DNA from: Pseudoprimorskyibacter insulae
Lineage (GTDB): Bacteria > Pseudomonadota > Alphaproteobacteria > Rhodobacterales > Rhodobacteraceae
DNA length: 64,000 nt
Reading direction: 5' to 3'
Assembly: GCF_900302505.1 (NCBI RefSeq)
Contig: NZ_OMOJ01000007.1
Location: forward strand, 62,001-126,000
Under the pieces are notes generated by a model, which saw only the letters and a list, made by a program, of their open reading frames with translations, did no database searches and was not told the origin of the DNA. A program made the translations under genes and the position numbers. Below are positions 31,673 to 40,629 of this stretch, one piece after another. Each line of letters opens with the position of its first letter. Positions within the stretch are counted from its first letter, which is position 1.

Positions 31673-34110
31673 AGCAGTATGTTAACTCCGTCTAAAGAAA
31701 CGTGAGAGGGCGGCGCATCGGTCACGTCTGTTGGAAGGGGTTCCAGAGAGGCGTCTTGCGGAGGTCTTGCCTTTGCAGATTGCGAATTTTCGCCTTGCCC
31801 GCCCGAGAAACTGAAGGCGACATCGTTGAAACCAAGTGCGCTCAGATCGCGTTCAAGCTGAACGATGTTGCGTCGGAACAGATCCACGGTTTCCGGCCGA
31901 TCCGCATGAATGGTCAATGTAATGGCGTTTTCGTGGTGACCAACTTGCAATTTGACCCGGCCCAGTTCCTCAGGCGAGAGCTGCACCTCAACCAACCCGT
32001 CGCTTGGTCCCGGAAGTTTGGGGGATATTTGCTGGATTACATTGGAAATGCTGTGCTGTTGTGGAGCGGCTTCCATCTTAGGCGAATGGGTTTCAATGCG
32101 AGTTGGCATCGTTACCAATGAGGCGTCAACGGACTCCACTTTCAGCTTCTCGGGCACTGACTTTGTAGAATTTAGGTGAGAGATATGGAAATTGACGGCG
32201 GGCGTGGGGGTACTGGGCGACGTTGATGCGGCCCTATTTCTGAGATCTGTTTTCGGTTGATCACCGATTAACATCAGATCTGAAGCGGGTTCAGTTTTGG
32301 AACGGTTCTTAGGTTGGCTAGGCGTTGGCTGCGTAGTTTCGACATGCGCCCCAAATCCACTCTGAATGGGTTTAGCATTCGGCGTTTGGTGCACAGGTTG
32401 CGACTCCGCATGTTTGCCATGGTCAGGTAGATCCAGCCGGAATGGCTGTTCGTCATCTTTGGTCTGTCGTGGCAAGGTTGACGCATTGAACAAAATCGGT
32501 TGCGGGGCAGCCGTGTTTTGCAGGCGCATCGGCGCAACGGTTGTGTTGTCGGATCTTCCTTCGACTCGATGAACTGGGGATGCTGCCTTTTCAACATGGA
32601 TCCTATCCGCGGCACGGCTGGGCGGATGCGAGTCGGCCGCTTCAATGATTGAGTCCATTGATTGGGAGACTTCAACGGTGGCTATCGGCAGGGCGGGATT
32701 TTCTTTCAATTGAGCGAAAATTTGGTCCCGTTCACTCGGTATGATGCGTTGCGTTGCAGTAATCGCGTTTTCCAATGGTTCAGCGCGAAGCGCGCCCCTT
32801 GCTGCGGTGGAAGGTTCATGTGGTGCAGGCAAAGCCGTTGCAGGCGGCATTGGAGCTGGGTAACCATCTGCTGAACTTGAATTTATCCGATTTTGATTGA
32901 TGAGCGTGGATGATTCATCGACCTCTGTTCGCTGCGTTTGGGGCCGGAGCCGTATCGTTTCTTCACGCTTTATGGTGAAATCGATTCGAGCGTGCTGCGG
33001 GTGCTGAGTTGTTTCCGGTACAGCGCGGCCCATAGCGAGAACGCTAGTTGAGCTAGGATCATTTTTCGGCTTGGTCCCTTTGTGAACGTTCGGGTTCTGA
33101 GAGGTCTCAGGCAGCAATGAAGGCCCGGTGTTCGGTGCCGTCGAATGGTTTGGCTCTGATCTAACTATTGGAATTTGCGCCGTTCTCGGCGGTTGCGCAG
33201 GCGAGAAAACCACATTTTCGACGGCCACTTTGGTCGTTGGGCGCTTTTCGATCACTGGAATCTCTTGATCGGTGGTTATTGCTTTGGCATCTCGCGGAAT
33301 GCCTTGCGGTTCTGACTGCGGCAATTGCGCCTGTTCTGGCATTGTCGTTGGTTCCGGCGAATACGTCGGTAGGGCGCCAACATCAGCCGTTGATGGATTT
33401 GGCACATTTGGGCTGGCCAGCTCTGACGCTTGTTGAAGTGGCTTTCTCGTGTCTTGTGCCAATAGCTCTGAATTTATCCGAGTGTTTTTTGATGGTTCAG
33501 GCTCGGCACGCGCCACTCTAGCTTCGCTTTTGGGGTCTTGCGGAAGCGCATGCTGTAAAGCGCCCAACTGAACCGGCTGATGCGGATCTTTGGCATCTTC
33601 TAGGTTAATGGGCGTCGCGACTTTTGAACTGCGGGTATCGCTAGGGTGGGTCGACTGTGGCCGGCCATTTTCTGCGTTTTGTTTTGGTTCTGGTGGCTGG
33701 GTTGGGCGAGACCAGAACGCAAGGCTTGCCAAGTCCTCGGCTGCCGTCCTCAGATGGCGACCTTTTTCTGTCACTTTGTCAGGGTGTGGCGATTTCTCGG
33801 GCGATTCTACTGCTACAGGTGCGACTGACCTATCATTCGTTGTGGGGGCCGCGCGCGGATTTGACGCCACAATGCTATGCGCAGGGGGCGGCAATGGCGG
33901 CATACTTGTATCACCGAGCGACTTTGTGACAGCGTCCTGAGCGACTTCGGGCTTAGGGTCGCTCTCAAGCTCAATAGCAGTTTCCGCCGGCAGTTCGGGG
34001 GGCTGCAACGCCGCAACGAGGTCGGAAAATTCGGTGTTGGTCGACTGCGTCCCTTGCGACATCGGATGGTCAGTCGTTGCTGTGACACGAATCGAATCTG
34101 TGATCTGCAT
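31669..34110 (-). CDS. fliK: Flagellar hook-length control protein FliK
   Basis: An 813-residue export-linked molecular ruler. Most of it (about residues 20-680) is a low-complexity stretch rich in Pro, Ser, Thr, Gln and Glu. Only the C-terminal part (about 700-790) shows the conserved FliK domain: VEVQLSPEELGRVKLQVGHHENAITLTIHADRPETVDLFRRNIVQLERDL. It is long for a FliK, in keeping with the ruler role. The ATG at 34110 follows GAGG; six more in-frame codons lie upstream. It is coupled to flgD by a four-base overlap and divergent from the rod-binding gene. Confidence 0.9.
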   Translation of the reverse strand: MQITDSIRVTATTDHPMSQGTQSTNTEFSDLVAALQPPELPAETAIELESDPKPEVAQDAVTKSLGDTSMPPLPPPAHSIVASNPRAAPTTNDRSVAPVAVESPEKSPHPDKVTEKGRHLRTAAEDLASLAFWSRPTQPPEPKQNAENGRPQSTHPSDTRSSKVATPINLEDAKDPHQPVQLGALQHALPQDPKSEARVARAEPEPSKNTRINSELLAQDTRKPLQQASELASPNVPNPSTADVGALPTYSPEPTTMPEQAQLPQSEPQGIPRDAKAITTDQEIPVIEKRPTTKVAVENVVFSPAQPPRTAQIPIVRSEPNHSTAPNTGPSLLPETSQNPNVHKGTKPKNDPSSTSVLAMGRAVPETTQHPQHARIDFTIKREETIRLRPQTQRTEVDESSTLINQNRINSSSADGYPAPMPPATALPAPHEPSTAARGALRAEPLENAITATQRIIPSERDQIFAQLKENPALPIATVEVSQSMDSIIEAADSHPPSRAADRIHVEKAASPVHRVEGRSDNTTVAPMRLQNTAAPQPILFNASTLPRQTKDDEQPFRLDLPDHGKHAESQPVHQTPNAKPIQSGFGAHVETTQPTPSQPKNRSKTEPASDLMLIGDQPKTDLRNRAASTSPSTPTPAVNFHISHLNSTKSVPEKLKVESVDASLVTMPTRIETHSPKMEAAPQQHSISNVIQQISPKLPGPSDGLVEVQLSPEELGRVKLQVGHHENAITLTIHADRPETVDLFRRNIVQLERDLSALGFNDVAFSFSGGQGENSQSAKARPPQDASLEPLPTDVTDAPPSHVSLDGVNILL

Positions 34111-34205
34111 GCGCCCTCGCTTTCTCAATCTTTGATGGGCGAAGTTGCTTTACACTTCTTTACCAAAATCCGTTTAGGTGGATAAAAACCGAAAGAGGAT
34201 TAGGG

Positions 34206-34469
34206 ATGAAAATCACGTCAAACGTCGGCCAGGTGGTGAATTCGGATCGCGCCATTCATAACGCCGCAGTGAAACTGGAAGGGCAATTTCTTTCTGAATG
34301 GTTAAAAGCGGCGGGTTTGCACAAGGCTGGACCAGGATCAGATAGCCAATTTAGTTCACTTTTGCGGGAAAAGCAGGCGCAATACCTGTCCGAGGCTGGA
34401 GGCATTGGATTGGCGGAAGTTCTTGTGTTGTCCATATTGAGAGGGTCTGAAAATGTCGCCGACAAGTGA
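34206..34469 (+). CDS. Rod-binding protein (FlgJ N-terminal domain)
   Basis: An 87-residue protein matching the N-terminal scaffold domain of FlgJ (about residues 14-82: AAVKLEGQFLSEWLKAAGL, SSLLREKQAQYLSEAGGIGLAEVLV). It acts in rod assembly in the periplasm. The C-terminal muramidase domain of enterobacterial FlgJ is missing; a separate transglycosylase gene lies at 48082-48759, the arrangement known from Rhodobacter. The next gene starts 17 bases before its stop, so both are coupled. Confidence 0.85.
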   Translation: MKITSNVGQVVNSDRAIHNAAVKLEGQFLSEWLKAAGLHKAGPGSDSQFSSLLREKQAQYLSEAGGIGLAEVLVLSILRGSENVADK

Positions 34470-34797
34470 GCCTTATACAGTATTGACGTCCTTATTGGAT
34501 GAAGAAGCGGATTTGATAAAACGCGGCGATTTAAAGGGCGTGAACGCCCTTATGCTTTTGAAAGAAAAGGCGTTTGAGGATTTTGAACGGACAGGTGTGC
34601 CTGATGCCGCCGCCGTGAATTCGATTGTGGCATCGCTGAAACGAAACGGATCGTTGATGACTGCAGCGCTAAGTGGGTTGCGGGACGTTCTGGCCCAGAT
34701 GCCAAGCCGCAACAAGACTTTGACGGTTTACGGTGCATGCGGCTTGCCCGAAAGTATCGAAAGTAATACGGAAAATTTTCTTCAAAAGACGATCTGA
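34453..34797 (+). CDS. FlgN-like flagellar export chaperone, probable
   Basis: A 114-residue, mostly helical protein. The N-terminal half (LLDEEADLIKRGDLKGVNALMLLKEKAFEDFERTG) resembles FlgN, the chaperone of hook-filament junction proteins, which has the 'L..E...L..gd...l..l...K' pattern. The C-terminal half is less conserved. It overlaps the rod-binding gene by 17 bases and lies upstream of flagellin. The clients FlgK and FlgL are not encoded in the window. A different flagellar helper protein is possible. Confidence 0.55.
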   Translation: MSPTSEPYTVLTSLLDEEADLIKRGDLKGVNALMLLKEKAFEDFERTGVPDAAAVNSIVASLKRNGSLMTAALSGLRDVLAQMPSRNKTLTVYGACGLPESIESNTENFLQKTI

Positions 34798-34915
34798 TTC
34801 AACTTATCACCTCGAAACGCATTATCTTTTTCTTAGGCCCCGGGTCTGTACCTTTTTCCTGCATCCAATGGATGGCGCGGCGAATAACGCTAGCAATTGT
34901 CAGAATGACCGAGAG

Positions 34916-34952
34916 GCGCAAATGCGCTGAATGCAATTGACGCAAAAGCGTC
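34916..34952 (+). promoter_or_regulatory. Two small hairpins in the flagellin leader
   Basis: GCGC-aaat-GCGC (34916-34927) and GACGC-aaaa-GCGTC (34939-34952) lie just upstream of the flagellin ribosome-binding site. Flagellin mRNA leaders are the known target of FlbT in Caulobacter; flbT lies downstream here. Confidence 0.4.
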
Positions 34953-34973
34953 TACCAACGGCAAGGAAAAACT

Positions 34974-36185
34974 ATGTCCAGTATTCTGACCAATAATGGC
35001 GCAATGGTCGCGCTGCAGACGTTGAAAAACATCAACGGCAGCCTGGCGCAAACTCAAAATGAGATTTCGACGGGTAAATCGGTGGCAACGGCGGTGGACA
35101 ATTCTGCTGTCTGGGCCATTTCCAAAGTAATGGAATCGGATGTACAGGGCTTCAAAGCGATCTCGGACTCTCTGTCGCTTGGTCAGTCCACAGTTGCGGT
35201 GGCGCGGCAAGCATCTGAGACGGTCACCGATCTGTTGACCCAAATGAAGGGCAAAATTGTCGCCGCGCAGGAGGACAATGTTGACCGGACCAAGATCAAT
35301 GACGATGTGACGGCGCTAAAGGGTCAAATCGACTCGGTCATCGCTGCGGCGCAGTTTAATGGTTTGAATCTTGTCGATGGATCGGGGTCGGGTGCTAGCA
35401 TCCTCTCGTCGCTCAACCGCGATTCGACCGGCACTGTGACATCCTCTTCGATTTCCGTGACGGCTTGGGATATGTCGACTGGCGGCTATTCCGCCAAGGA
35501 CATGCTGTCAGGCAGTTCTACAGGCGCATCCGGCGACGGCGATACCGTTGCTTTTGCGTTGGACAATGGTGGCGGCAATGAACAAATCGAAATCGCCGAA
35601 AACGGTCCCGCGTTTTCGACTGGCGATTCGATTAGCGTTACAGTGGGCGACCAAACAGTCAGCTATACTGTGACGGCCGATGATGCCGCCGCAACCACGA
35701 CATCGGATATTGTCGCGGTCGCGCTCAAGAACCAGATTGACCGGCTTGGGATCAGCGGACTGACCGTCGACTATGACAGCAGCACGCCGGGCACGCTTGA
35801 TTTTACCAACGCTGGCACGGTTGACCTAAGTGTTAGTGCGCAGTTCACAAATGCAGGGTCGGGCGGTCTAGGTGCGATGGCCGGTATTGACGTGTCGACG
35901 GCGACTGGTGCTGCCGCGGCGTTGGGCACGATTGAAAGCTTGATTGACCGCAGCATCGATGCAGCCTCTAGTTTCGGTTCTGTGGAAGGGCGCATTGAAA
36001 CTCAGGCCAACTTTATTTCATCGCTTACCGACTCGCTGAAGTCGGGCATTGGCGCAATGGTTGATGCCGATATGGAAGAGGCATCCGCACGTTTGCAGGC
36101 ATTGCAGGTTCAGCAGCAGCTTGGCGTTCAAGCGCTGTCGATTGCGAACCAGGCCCCGCAATCCCTGTTGTCGCTGTTCCGTTAA
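34974..36185 (+). CDS. fliC: Flagellin
   Basis: A 403-residue filament subunit. The conserved N-terminal D0/D1 helices (about 1-140: SSILTNNGAMVALQTLKNINGSLAQTQNEISTGKSVATA, then QFNGLNLVDG) and C-terminal D1/D0 helices (about 305-403: IESLIDRSIDAASSFGSVEGRIE ... LGVQALSIANQAPQSLLSLFR) are both present. The middle (about 145-300) is the variable, Thr/Ser/Gly-rich surface part. The N terminus is of the Roseobacter type. AAGGA precedes the ATG. Upstream lie about 175 bp without a gene. flaF and flbT follow, so production is probably tuned after transcription. Confidence 0.96.
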   Translation: MSSILTNNGAMVALQTLKNINGSLAQTQNEISTGKSVATAVDNSAVWAISKVMESDVQGFKAISDSLSLGQSTVAVARQASETVTDLLTQMKGKIVAAQEDNVDRTKINDDVTALKGQIDSVIAAAQFNGLNLVDGSGSGASILSSLNRDSTGTVTSSSISVTAWDMSTGGYSAKDMLSGSSTGASGDGDTVAFALDNGGGNEQIEIAENGPAFSTGDSISVTVGDQTVSYTVTADDAAATTTSDIVAVALKNQIDRLGISGLTVDYDSSTPGTLDFTNAGTVDLSVSAQFTNAGSGGLGAMAGIDVSTATGAAAALGTIESLIDRSIDAASSFGSVEGRIETQANFISSLTDSLKSGIGAMVDADMEEASARLQALQVQQQLGVQALSIANQAPQSLLSLFR

Positions 36186-36191
36186 AGCGAC

Positions 36192-36220
36192 TTGGAAAGG
36201 GCCTGAAAGGCCCTTTCCAA
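36192..36220 (+). terminator. Long hairpin after flagellin
   Basis: TTGGAAAGGGCC (36192-36203) and GGCCCTTTCCAA (36209-36220) make a perfect 12-bp stem, extendable to 13, with a tiny loop. No T run follows (ACCCC). It may be a 3' mRNA stabiliser or partial terminator separating abundant flagellin mRNA from flaF-flbT. Confidence 0.65.
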
Positions 36221-36255
36221 CCCCTAAATTCCATTAGACGAACGAAAGAACTTCC

Positions 36256-36633
36256 GTGATAGCTCTCAAAATGGCCCAAGATGGGTACGCGCGCGCGGCG
36301 ACTCCGTTAAAATCCGACCGGTCGATAGAATACGAGGTAATCGCTCGTATCACCCATCAACTAAAAGCAACAAATGCGCAAAAATCAAAGAACTTCCCGC
36401 TTTTTGCCAAGGCGGTTCACGACAACAGACGCCTTTGGACAGCATTGGCCGCCGACGCCGCATCCCAAGAAAATATGTTGCCTGCAGCATTGAAGGCGCA
36501 AGTGATCTACCTGGCAGAGTTCACACAGGCGCATTCCGCAAAGGTTTTGAGAGGGCAAGCAGATATTGCCCCCCTTTTAGACGTGAACATCGCTGTATTG
36601 AAAGGCTTGAAAATGCAGGAGATTCGGGAATGA
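36256..36633 (+). CDS. flaF: Flagellar regulator FlaF
   Basis: A 125-residue protein. In Caulobacter FlaF is required for flagellin secretion or synthesis and acts against FlbT. Family marks: YARAATPLKSDRSIEYEVIARITHQLKAT in the N-terminal part and LWTALAADAASQENMLPAALKAQVIYLAEFTQAHSAKVL later. The start is likely GTG at 36256; an in-frame ATG at 36271 would drop only five residues. It overlaps flbT by four bases. Confidence 0.92.
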   Translation: MIALKMAQDGYARAATPLKSDRSIEYEVIARITHQLKATNAQKSKNFPLFAKAVHDNRRLWTALAADAASQENMLPAALKAQVIYLAEFTQAHSAKVLRGQADIAPLLDVNIAVLKGLKMQEIRE

Positions 36634-37031
36634 GTGGCCTTGTTTTGAAACTTGGTCCCAAAGAACGGGTCCTTGTGAATGGCGCAGTGATCGAGAATGG
36701 CGACAAGCGAACCCGACTGTCGATCCAAACCCCCAACGCAAATATTTTGCGCCTGCGGGACGCGATCCATCCAAGCGACGCAAAAACGCCGGTGCGACGC
36801 CTGTGCTATTCGGTGCAACTCGTTCTTTCCGGTGACGCAGATGGGGATAAGGCTCAGATTAACACCCTGAAAAACATCGAACATCTGAGTCAAGTTTTCA
36901 CCGACCCTGACAGTCGGTCGCTTTTGGCCAAGGCTTCAAATGCCGCGTTGTCTTCAAACTACTATATGTGTCTGAAGGCACTTCGCGCGTTGATCCCACG
37001 CGAAGACAGATTGATGGCCGCCGCGACATGA
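36630..37031 (+). CDS. flbT: Flagellum biosynthesis repressor FlbT
   Basis: A 133-residue post-transcriptional regulator; in Caulobacter and Brucella FlbT affects flagellin mRNA stability or translation. Family marks: LVLKLGPKERVLVNGAVIENGDKRTRLSI at the N terminus and the central VRRLCYSVQLVLSG region, and a C-terminal YYMCLKALRALIPREDRL. AGGAG lies ahead of the ATG at 36630, which overlaps the flaF stop. The next gene starts inside its stop as well, so flaF-flbT-DUF1217 form one coupled unit. Confidence 0.92.
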   Translation: MSGLVLKLGPKERVLVNGAVIENGDKRTRLSIQTPNANILRLRDAIHPSDAKTPVRRLCYSVQLVLSGDADGDKAQINTLKNIEHLSQVFTDPDSRSLLAKASNAALSSNYYMCLKALRALIPREDRLMAAAT

Positions 37032-37819
37032 CCTTTCAGCCATTTGTAAGCGGTGGCGGGTTGGCTGGTTGGTATGGGTTGAAGTCCTCCTTGCCCCGCC
37101 AGATGGCCGCGATGTCATCCTCACCTGAAATGCAGACGGATGCAGCCTACCTTAGAGAGAAGATGCCGGCATTGTCGGCGGCTTCGGATGTGACGGATGA
37201 CTACCGGCTGAAGAAGGTCGTCCTCGGGGCTTTCGATATGCTGGAGGATATTGGGAGCCGGTTTTTCGTCAAAAAGCTGATCGGCGATGGTATTGCCAAT
37301 CCGCAGGCTTTGGCAAATCGGCTGCAAGATGCCCGGTACAAAGATCTGGCCGGAGCGATGGTGTTGTCATCAACGCTCGCTGGTACCGATGCGGGCGCTG
37401 CGCATCTTGAGGGCATTGTGCTCAAGTATCAGGAATTGTCATTCGAGCGAGCGGTTGGCGACCAAAACGCCGATTTCAGGGTGGCCATGGGGCTAGAGCG
37501 TCAACTGCCGGAGCTGACAAGCTCGGCCAATAGCAACAATGCGGCATGGTTTCGCGTAATGGGCACCAAATCGCTACGGACAGCCTTCGAAACGGTTCTG
37601 GGCTTACCGTCCAGCTTTTCGCAGCTGGATTTGGATAAGCAGTTGGAAATTTTTAAATCCAAAGCAGAGACGCGTTTCGGAACAGACCAGCTCTCCGAGC
37701 TTGCCAAGGAAGACATGCTGCCAAAACTGTCTGAGGCTTATATCGTGCAGCGTCAGATCTCCGATTCAGGGCAGTCAGGGGTGCAAAGCATTGCACTACA
37801 ATTGCTGCGGGGAATCTAA
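37028..37819 (+). CDS. DUF1217 flagellar-locus protein
   Basis: A 263-residue protein of the DUF1217 family. It begins TFQPFVSGGGLAGWYGLKSSLPRQMAAMSSSPEMQ, the typical 'F.P.vp..Gy.GW..L..T...Q...f' N terminus, and continues with LSAASDVTDDYRLKKVVLGAFDMLED and YKDLAGAMVL. Members sit in alphaproteobacterial flagellar loci; their role is not settled. The ATG at 37028 overlaps the flbT stop by four bases. It ends three bases from the convergent fliI stop. Confidence 0.85.
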   Translation: MTFQPFVSGGGLAGWYGLKSSLPRQMAAMSSSPEMQTDAAYLREKMPALSAASDVTDDYRLKKVVLGAFDMLEDIGSRFFVKKLIGDGIANPQALANRLQDARYKDLAGAMVLSSTLAGTDAGAAHLEGIVLKYQELSFERAVGDQNADFRVAMGLERQLPELTSSANSNNAAWFRVMGTKSLRTAFETVLGLPSSFSQLDLDKQLEIFKSKAETRFGTDQLSELAKEDMLPKLSEAYIVQRQISDSGQSGVQSIALQLLRGI

Positions 37820-37822
37820 TCC

Positions 37823-39184
37823 TTAGGATGCCTCAGCGATTCTTGGCTTCGGCGCGATGCCGCGATCTGCCCGCTTCAAGAGCAATTGCAATTTCGCAAA
37901 CGTATCTCTCTGGGTGCCAGGCGCGTCGCTGCCGATCGCGGCATCAATATCCGGCCAAAATGCAATGGCTTGGTCCAGTTCGTGGTCTGATCCACTCCGA
38001 TAAAGACCTGAACGGATTAGGGTTTCCGATCGTTCGTAGGCCCCAATCAAACGCCGGGCCCGCAAAATCAGGGCGTTTTCGTCATCCGACAGGGCCGCAG
38101 GCAGACAGCGAGAGACGGATTGTGACAGGTCGATCGCCGGATAACGCCCACGCTCCGCAATGGCGCGGTTCAGGACAATATGCCCGTCCAAGACACCGCG
38201 CACGATATCGGCAATCGGTTCTTCCATATCTGAACCTGCGACAAGGACACTGAAAACAGCCGTGATATCCCCAGCCCCTTCTACCCCCGGTCCGGCCCGC
38301 TCACACAAGGCCATAATATGGTTGGCGGTCGATGCAGGAAACCCGCGCAATGCCGGGATTTCACCTGCGGCTGTGGCGGCTTCGCGATGGGCCTCTGCAA
38401 ATCGCGTCAATGAGTCGGCGAGATACAGCACATGTTTGCCTTGGTCGCGAAAATGTTCGGCAATCGTCATGGCGGACATCGGGCAGCGGCGACGCTCAAC
38501 CGCGGAACGGTCCGAAGTTGCGGCCACGACGACCGTGCGCGCCATGCCTTCCGGTCCAAGGACATTTGCAACAAAGTCGCGCAGCTCTCGCCCACGTTCT
38601 CCGACCAAGGACAGGACGACCACATCTGCCTCCATGCCCTGGGCCAAACGGGCCAAAAGGTGGGATTTGCCAACACCCGACCCTGCAAACAGGCCAATGC
38701 GTTGCCCCTTGGCGATCGGCAGCAAGCAGTCAAAAGCAAAAAGGCCGGTGTGGATTGTAGGCCCCAAACCGCGCCTTGCGGCCGCGCTCGGCGGTGGTGC
38801 GGCCAATTTGCGTGGCACTGCGCCGGAAACGCATGGCATGTCGTCAAGCGGCTGGCCATATGGGTCAATCACCCGTCCGATCCAAGTGTCGGTCGGGGCA
38901 AGCGTCACCGGCCCAACAACGCAAACCCGATCATTCAGGGCCACTCCGGTCGTGCCTTCGTCTGGCAAAACGGCCACCAACCCGTCGCGTATACGCAGAA
39001 CATCGCCCATTTGTTGACTGCGGTCGCGATTTGTCAGTCGGGCGCGGTCGCCAATGGCGGCCTCATCGCTGATGCCAGTGACCCAGACCAGCGCCCCATC
39101 GACCGCGACCACGCGGCCAATGGTTTGCAGCGGGCGCAGGGCAGACAGGGCCATCGTGACCCCCGGTATCGTAGAATCGTGCAT
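37823..39184 (-). CDS. fliI: Flagellum-specific ATPase FliI
   Basis: A 453-residue hexameric ATPase of the flagellar type III export apparatus, related to F1 beta. Walker A GLFAGSGVGKSHLLARLA near residue 165, the Walker B strand VLYLADSLTRFAEAHREAA and the FliI-type GRYPAIDLSQSVSRCLP are present. AGGAG lies six bases ahead of the ATG at 39184. Its usual partner fliH is not adjacent. It is divergent from flgB and convergent with the DUF1217 gene. Confidence 0.95.
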   Translation of the reverse strand: MHDSTIPGVTMALSALRPLQTIGRVVAVDGALVWVTGISDEAAIGDRARLTNRDRSQQMGDVLRIRDGLVAVLPDEGTTGVALNDRVCVVGPVTLAPTDTWIGRVIDPYGQPLDDMPCVSGAVPRKLAAPPPSAAARRGLGPTIHTGLFAFDCLLPIAKGQRIGLFAGSGVGKSHLLARLAQGMEADVVVLSLVGERGRELRDFVANVLGPEGMARTVVVAATSDRSAVERRRCPMSAMTIAEHFRDQGKHVLYLADSLTRFAEAHREAATAAGEIPALRGFPASTANHIMALCERAGPGVEGAGDITAVFSVLVAGSDMEEPIADIVRGVLDGHIVLNRAIAERGRYPAIDLSQSVSRCLPAALSDDENALILRARRLIGAYERSETLIRSGLYRSGSDHELDQAIAFWPDIDAAIGSDAPGTQRDTFAKLQLLLKRADRGIAPKPRIAEAS

Positions 39185-39269
39185 CGAACGCTCCTTTAGG
39201 CTTCTGACAACTGTTTCTAAAGGAATCAGGGTTAAGCCTTGATTGAAGCCAATCGAGGGAGAAGCCCCG

Positions 39270-39656
39270 ATGTTCCAAAATCTGAAGGTTTTTCAGACGG
39301 CCATTAAACTGGCCCAACATTCCGCCGCGCGGCAGGAACTGATCGCGCGAAACATCGCCAATGCCGATACGCCCGCGTATCAGGCCAAAGATTTGTCGGC
39401 CTTTGCGTTGACCAATCCAAAACGCGACCTGACCTTTCGTCCCTCGGCGTCCAGACAGGGGCACATCGCCCGCCCCTTGCCCGCCCGTTTCGGCGAAGGC
39501 GTGGTGGTTGAGGATGGCATGTCTGCAAACGGAAACGGCGTTTCGCTTGAAACCGAGATGGTCAAATCCGCCGAATCCGCGCGGGCGCATAGCCGCGCCA
39601 TGACCATCTATCGTAGCAATCTAAACATTCTGCGGGCCAGCCTCGGTCGAAATTAA
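39270..39656 (+). CDS. flgB: Flagellar basal-body rod protein FlgB
   Basis: A 128-residue proximal rod subunit. The conserved rod motif AARQELIARNIANADTPAYQAKDLSAF is at about residues 18-44, and the C-terminal helix (MVKSAESARAHSRAMTIYRSNLNILRASLG) is typical. The ATG at 39270 follows GGGAGAAG; nine in-frame codons upstream are not needed. It opens the rightward flgB-flgC-fliE-fliQ-flgF-flgG-flgA-flgH-fliL run. Confidence 0.93.
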   Translation: MFQNLKVFQTAIKLAQHSAARQELIARNIANADTPAYQAKDLSAFALTNPKRDLTFRPSASRQGHIARPLPARFGEGVVVEDGMSANGNGVSLETEMVKSAESARAHSRAMTIYRSNLNILRASLGRN

Positions 39657-39667
39657 GGATCTGTTTT

Positions 39668-40048
39668 ATGAGCGTTTTTTCAGATGCAATGTCGGTGTCC
39701 GCCAGCGGTTTGCGCGTTCAGGCGGGCCGGTTGAACAATGTTTCGCAGAATATCGCCAACACGGACACGCCGGGATATCGGCGCAAGATGACCAAGTTTG
39801 AGGCGGGCGACGCCGCAGGCATTGTCCAATTGGGTCGCACGCAGCTGGACCCGTCAGAGTTGGAAAAAGTGTTCGATCCCGGCCATCCGATGGCCGATGC
39901 CACAGGGCATTACGAAGGGTCGAATGTCGATATGATCGTTGAAATCGCCGACGCCCGCGAGGCGCAGCGCAGCTACGAAGCAAACCTTAAAGTCTTCGAA
40001 CAGATCCGCGCCATGTCCGATGGCTTGATGGATCTACTACGCCGTTAA
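39668..40048 (+). CDS. flgC: Flagellar basal-body rod protein FlgC
   Basis: A 126-residue proximal rod subunit. The N-terminal SVSASGLRVQAGRLNNVSQNIANTDTPGYRRK motif and the C-terminal SNVDMIVEIADAREAQRSYEANLKVFEQIRAM helix are both standard for FlgC. It lies 11 bp after flgB. Confidence 0.96.
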   Translation: MSVFSDAMSVSASGLRVQAGRLNNVSQNIANTDTPGYRRKMTKFEAGDAAGIVQLGRTQLDPSELEKVFDPGHPMADATGHYEGSNVDMIVEIADAREAQRSYEANLKVFEQIRAMSDGLMDLLRR

Positions 40049-40068
40049 CCCCAGAACAGGAGACCAGA

Positions 40069-40350
40069 ATGGACGTCCGTTCCCTATTTGCCGCGCAGAA
40101 ATACTCGGCGACCAAACCCGCCACGCAGGCTGAACCGATTGTGCAAAGCCCTGCCGCGGAAGTGGCCCGCAGTTTTGAGCAGACGCTGCAATCGGCAGAA
40201 GCCTTGTCGCAAAGCGCGATGGTGCAAGATGCCGATCCGCATGCGCTTGTGCAGGCATTGGCGCAGTCCGAACTGGCGGTGGAAACCGTTGTGACCGTCC
40301 GCAATAAAGTGGTTGAGGCGTATAACGAAATCCTGCGCATGCCCGTCTAA
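40069..40350 (+). CDS. fliE: Flagellar hook-basal body complex protein FliE
   Basis: A 93-residue protein that joins the MS ring to the rod. The C-terminal half is diagnostic: DADPHALVQALAQSELAVETVVTVRNKVVEAYNEILRMPV, the FliE helix pair. It lies between flgC (20 bp) and fliQ (6 bp). Confidence 0.93.
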   Translation: MDVRSLFAAQKYSATKPATQAEPIVQSPAAEVARSFEQTLQSAEALSQSAMVQDADPHALVQALAQSELAVETVVTVRNKVVEAYNEILRMPV

Positions 40351-40356
40351 CACAGC

Positions 40357-40626
40357 ATGCTGAGCGAGGCAGTCTTCTTCGACACGTTGCGCCAAGCGCT
40401 CTGGGCGGCGGTGATGGTGTCCGTGCCAACCCTGGCCGTGGCGCTGGTGACGGGGTTGGTGATCGGCCTGTTTCAGGCGCTGACCTCAATCCAGGAAATG
40501 ACCCTGACCTTCGTGCCGAAGCTGATCGGAATTGTCATCACGTTCTGGCTCTCCATGAGCTTTATGACTCAGGTTTTGGTGACCTTGTTTCAGGATCAAT
40601 TGCTGCCCCTGATCTCCGGAGGATGA
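40357..40626 (+). CDS. fliQ: Flagellar biosynthesis protein FliQ
   Basis: An 89-residue inner-membrane subunit of the export gate, with two membrane segments (about 17-37 and 52-73). Typical FliQ text is seen: FFDTLRQALWAAVMVSVPTLAVALVTGLVIGLFQALTSIQEMTLTFVPKLIG. It lies next to fliE, away from fliR, flhB and flhA, which are at 44197-48085; fliP is not in the window. Confidence 0.95.
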   Translation: MLSEAVFFDTLRQALWAAVMVSVPTLAVALVTGLVIGLFQALTSIQEMTLTFVPKLIGIVITFWLSMSFMTQVLVTLFQDQLLPLISGG

Positions 40627-40629
40627 TCG

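Noticed and set aside
34872-34890. Possible sigma54 promoter ahead of flagellin (TGGCGC then GC)
   Set aside because: The spacing and the second box do not match the TGGCAC-N5-TTGC consensus.
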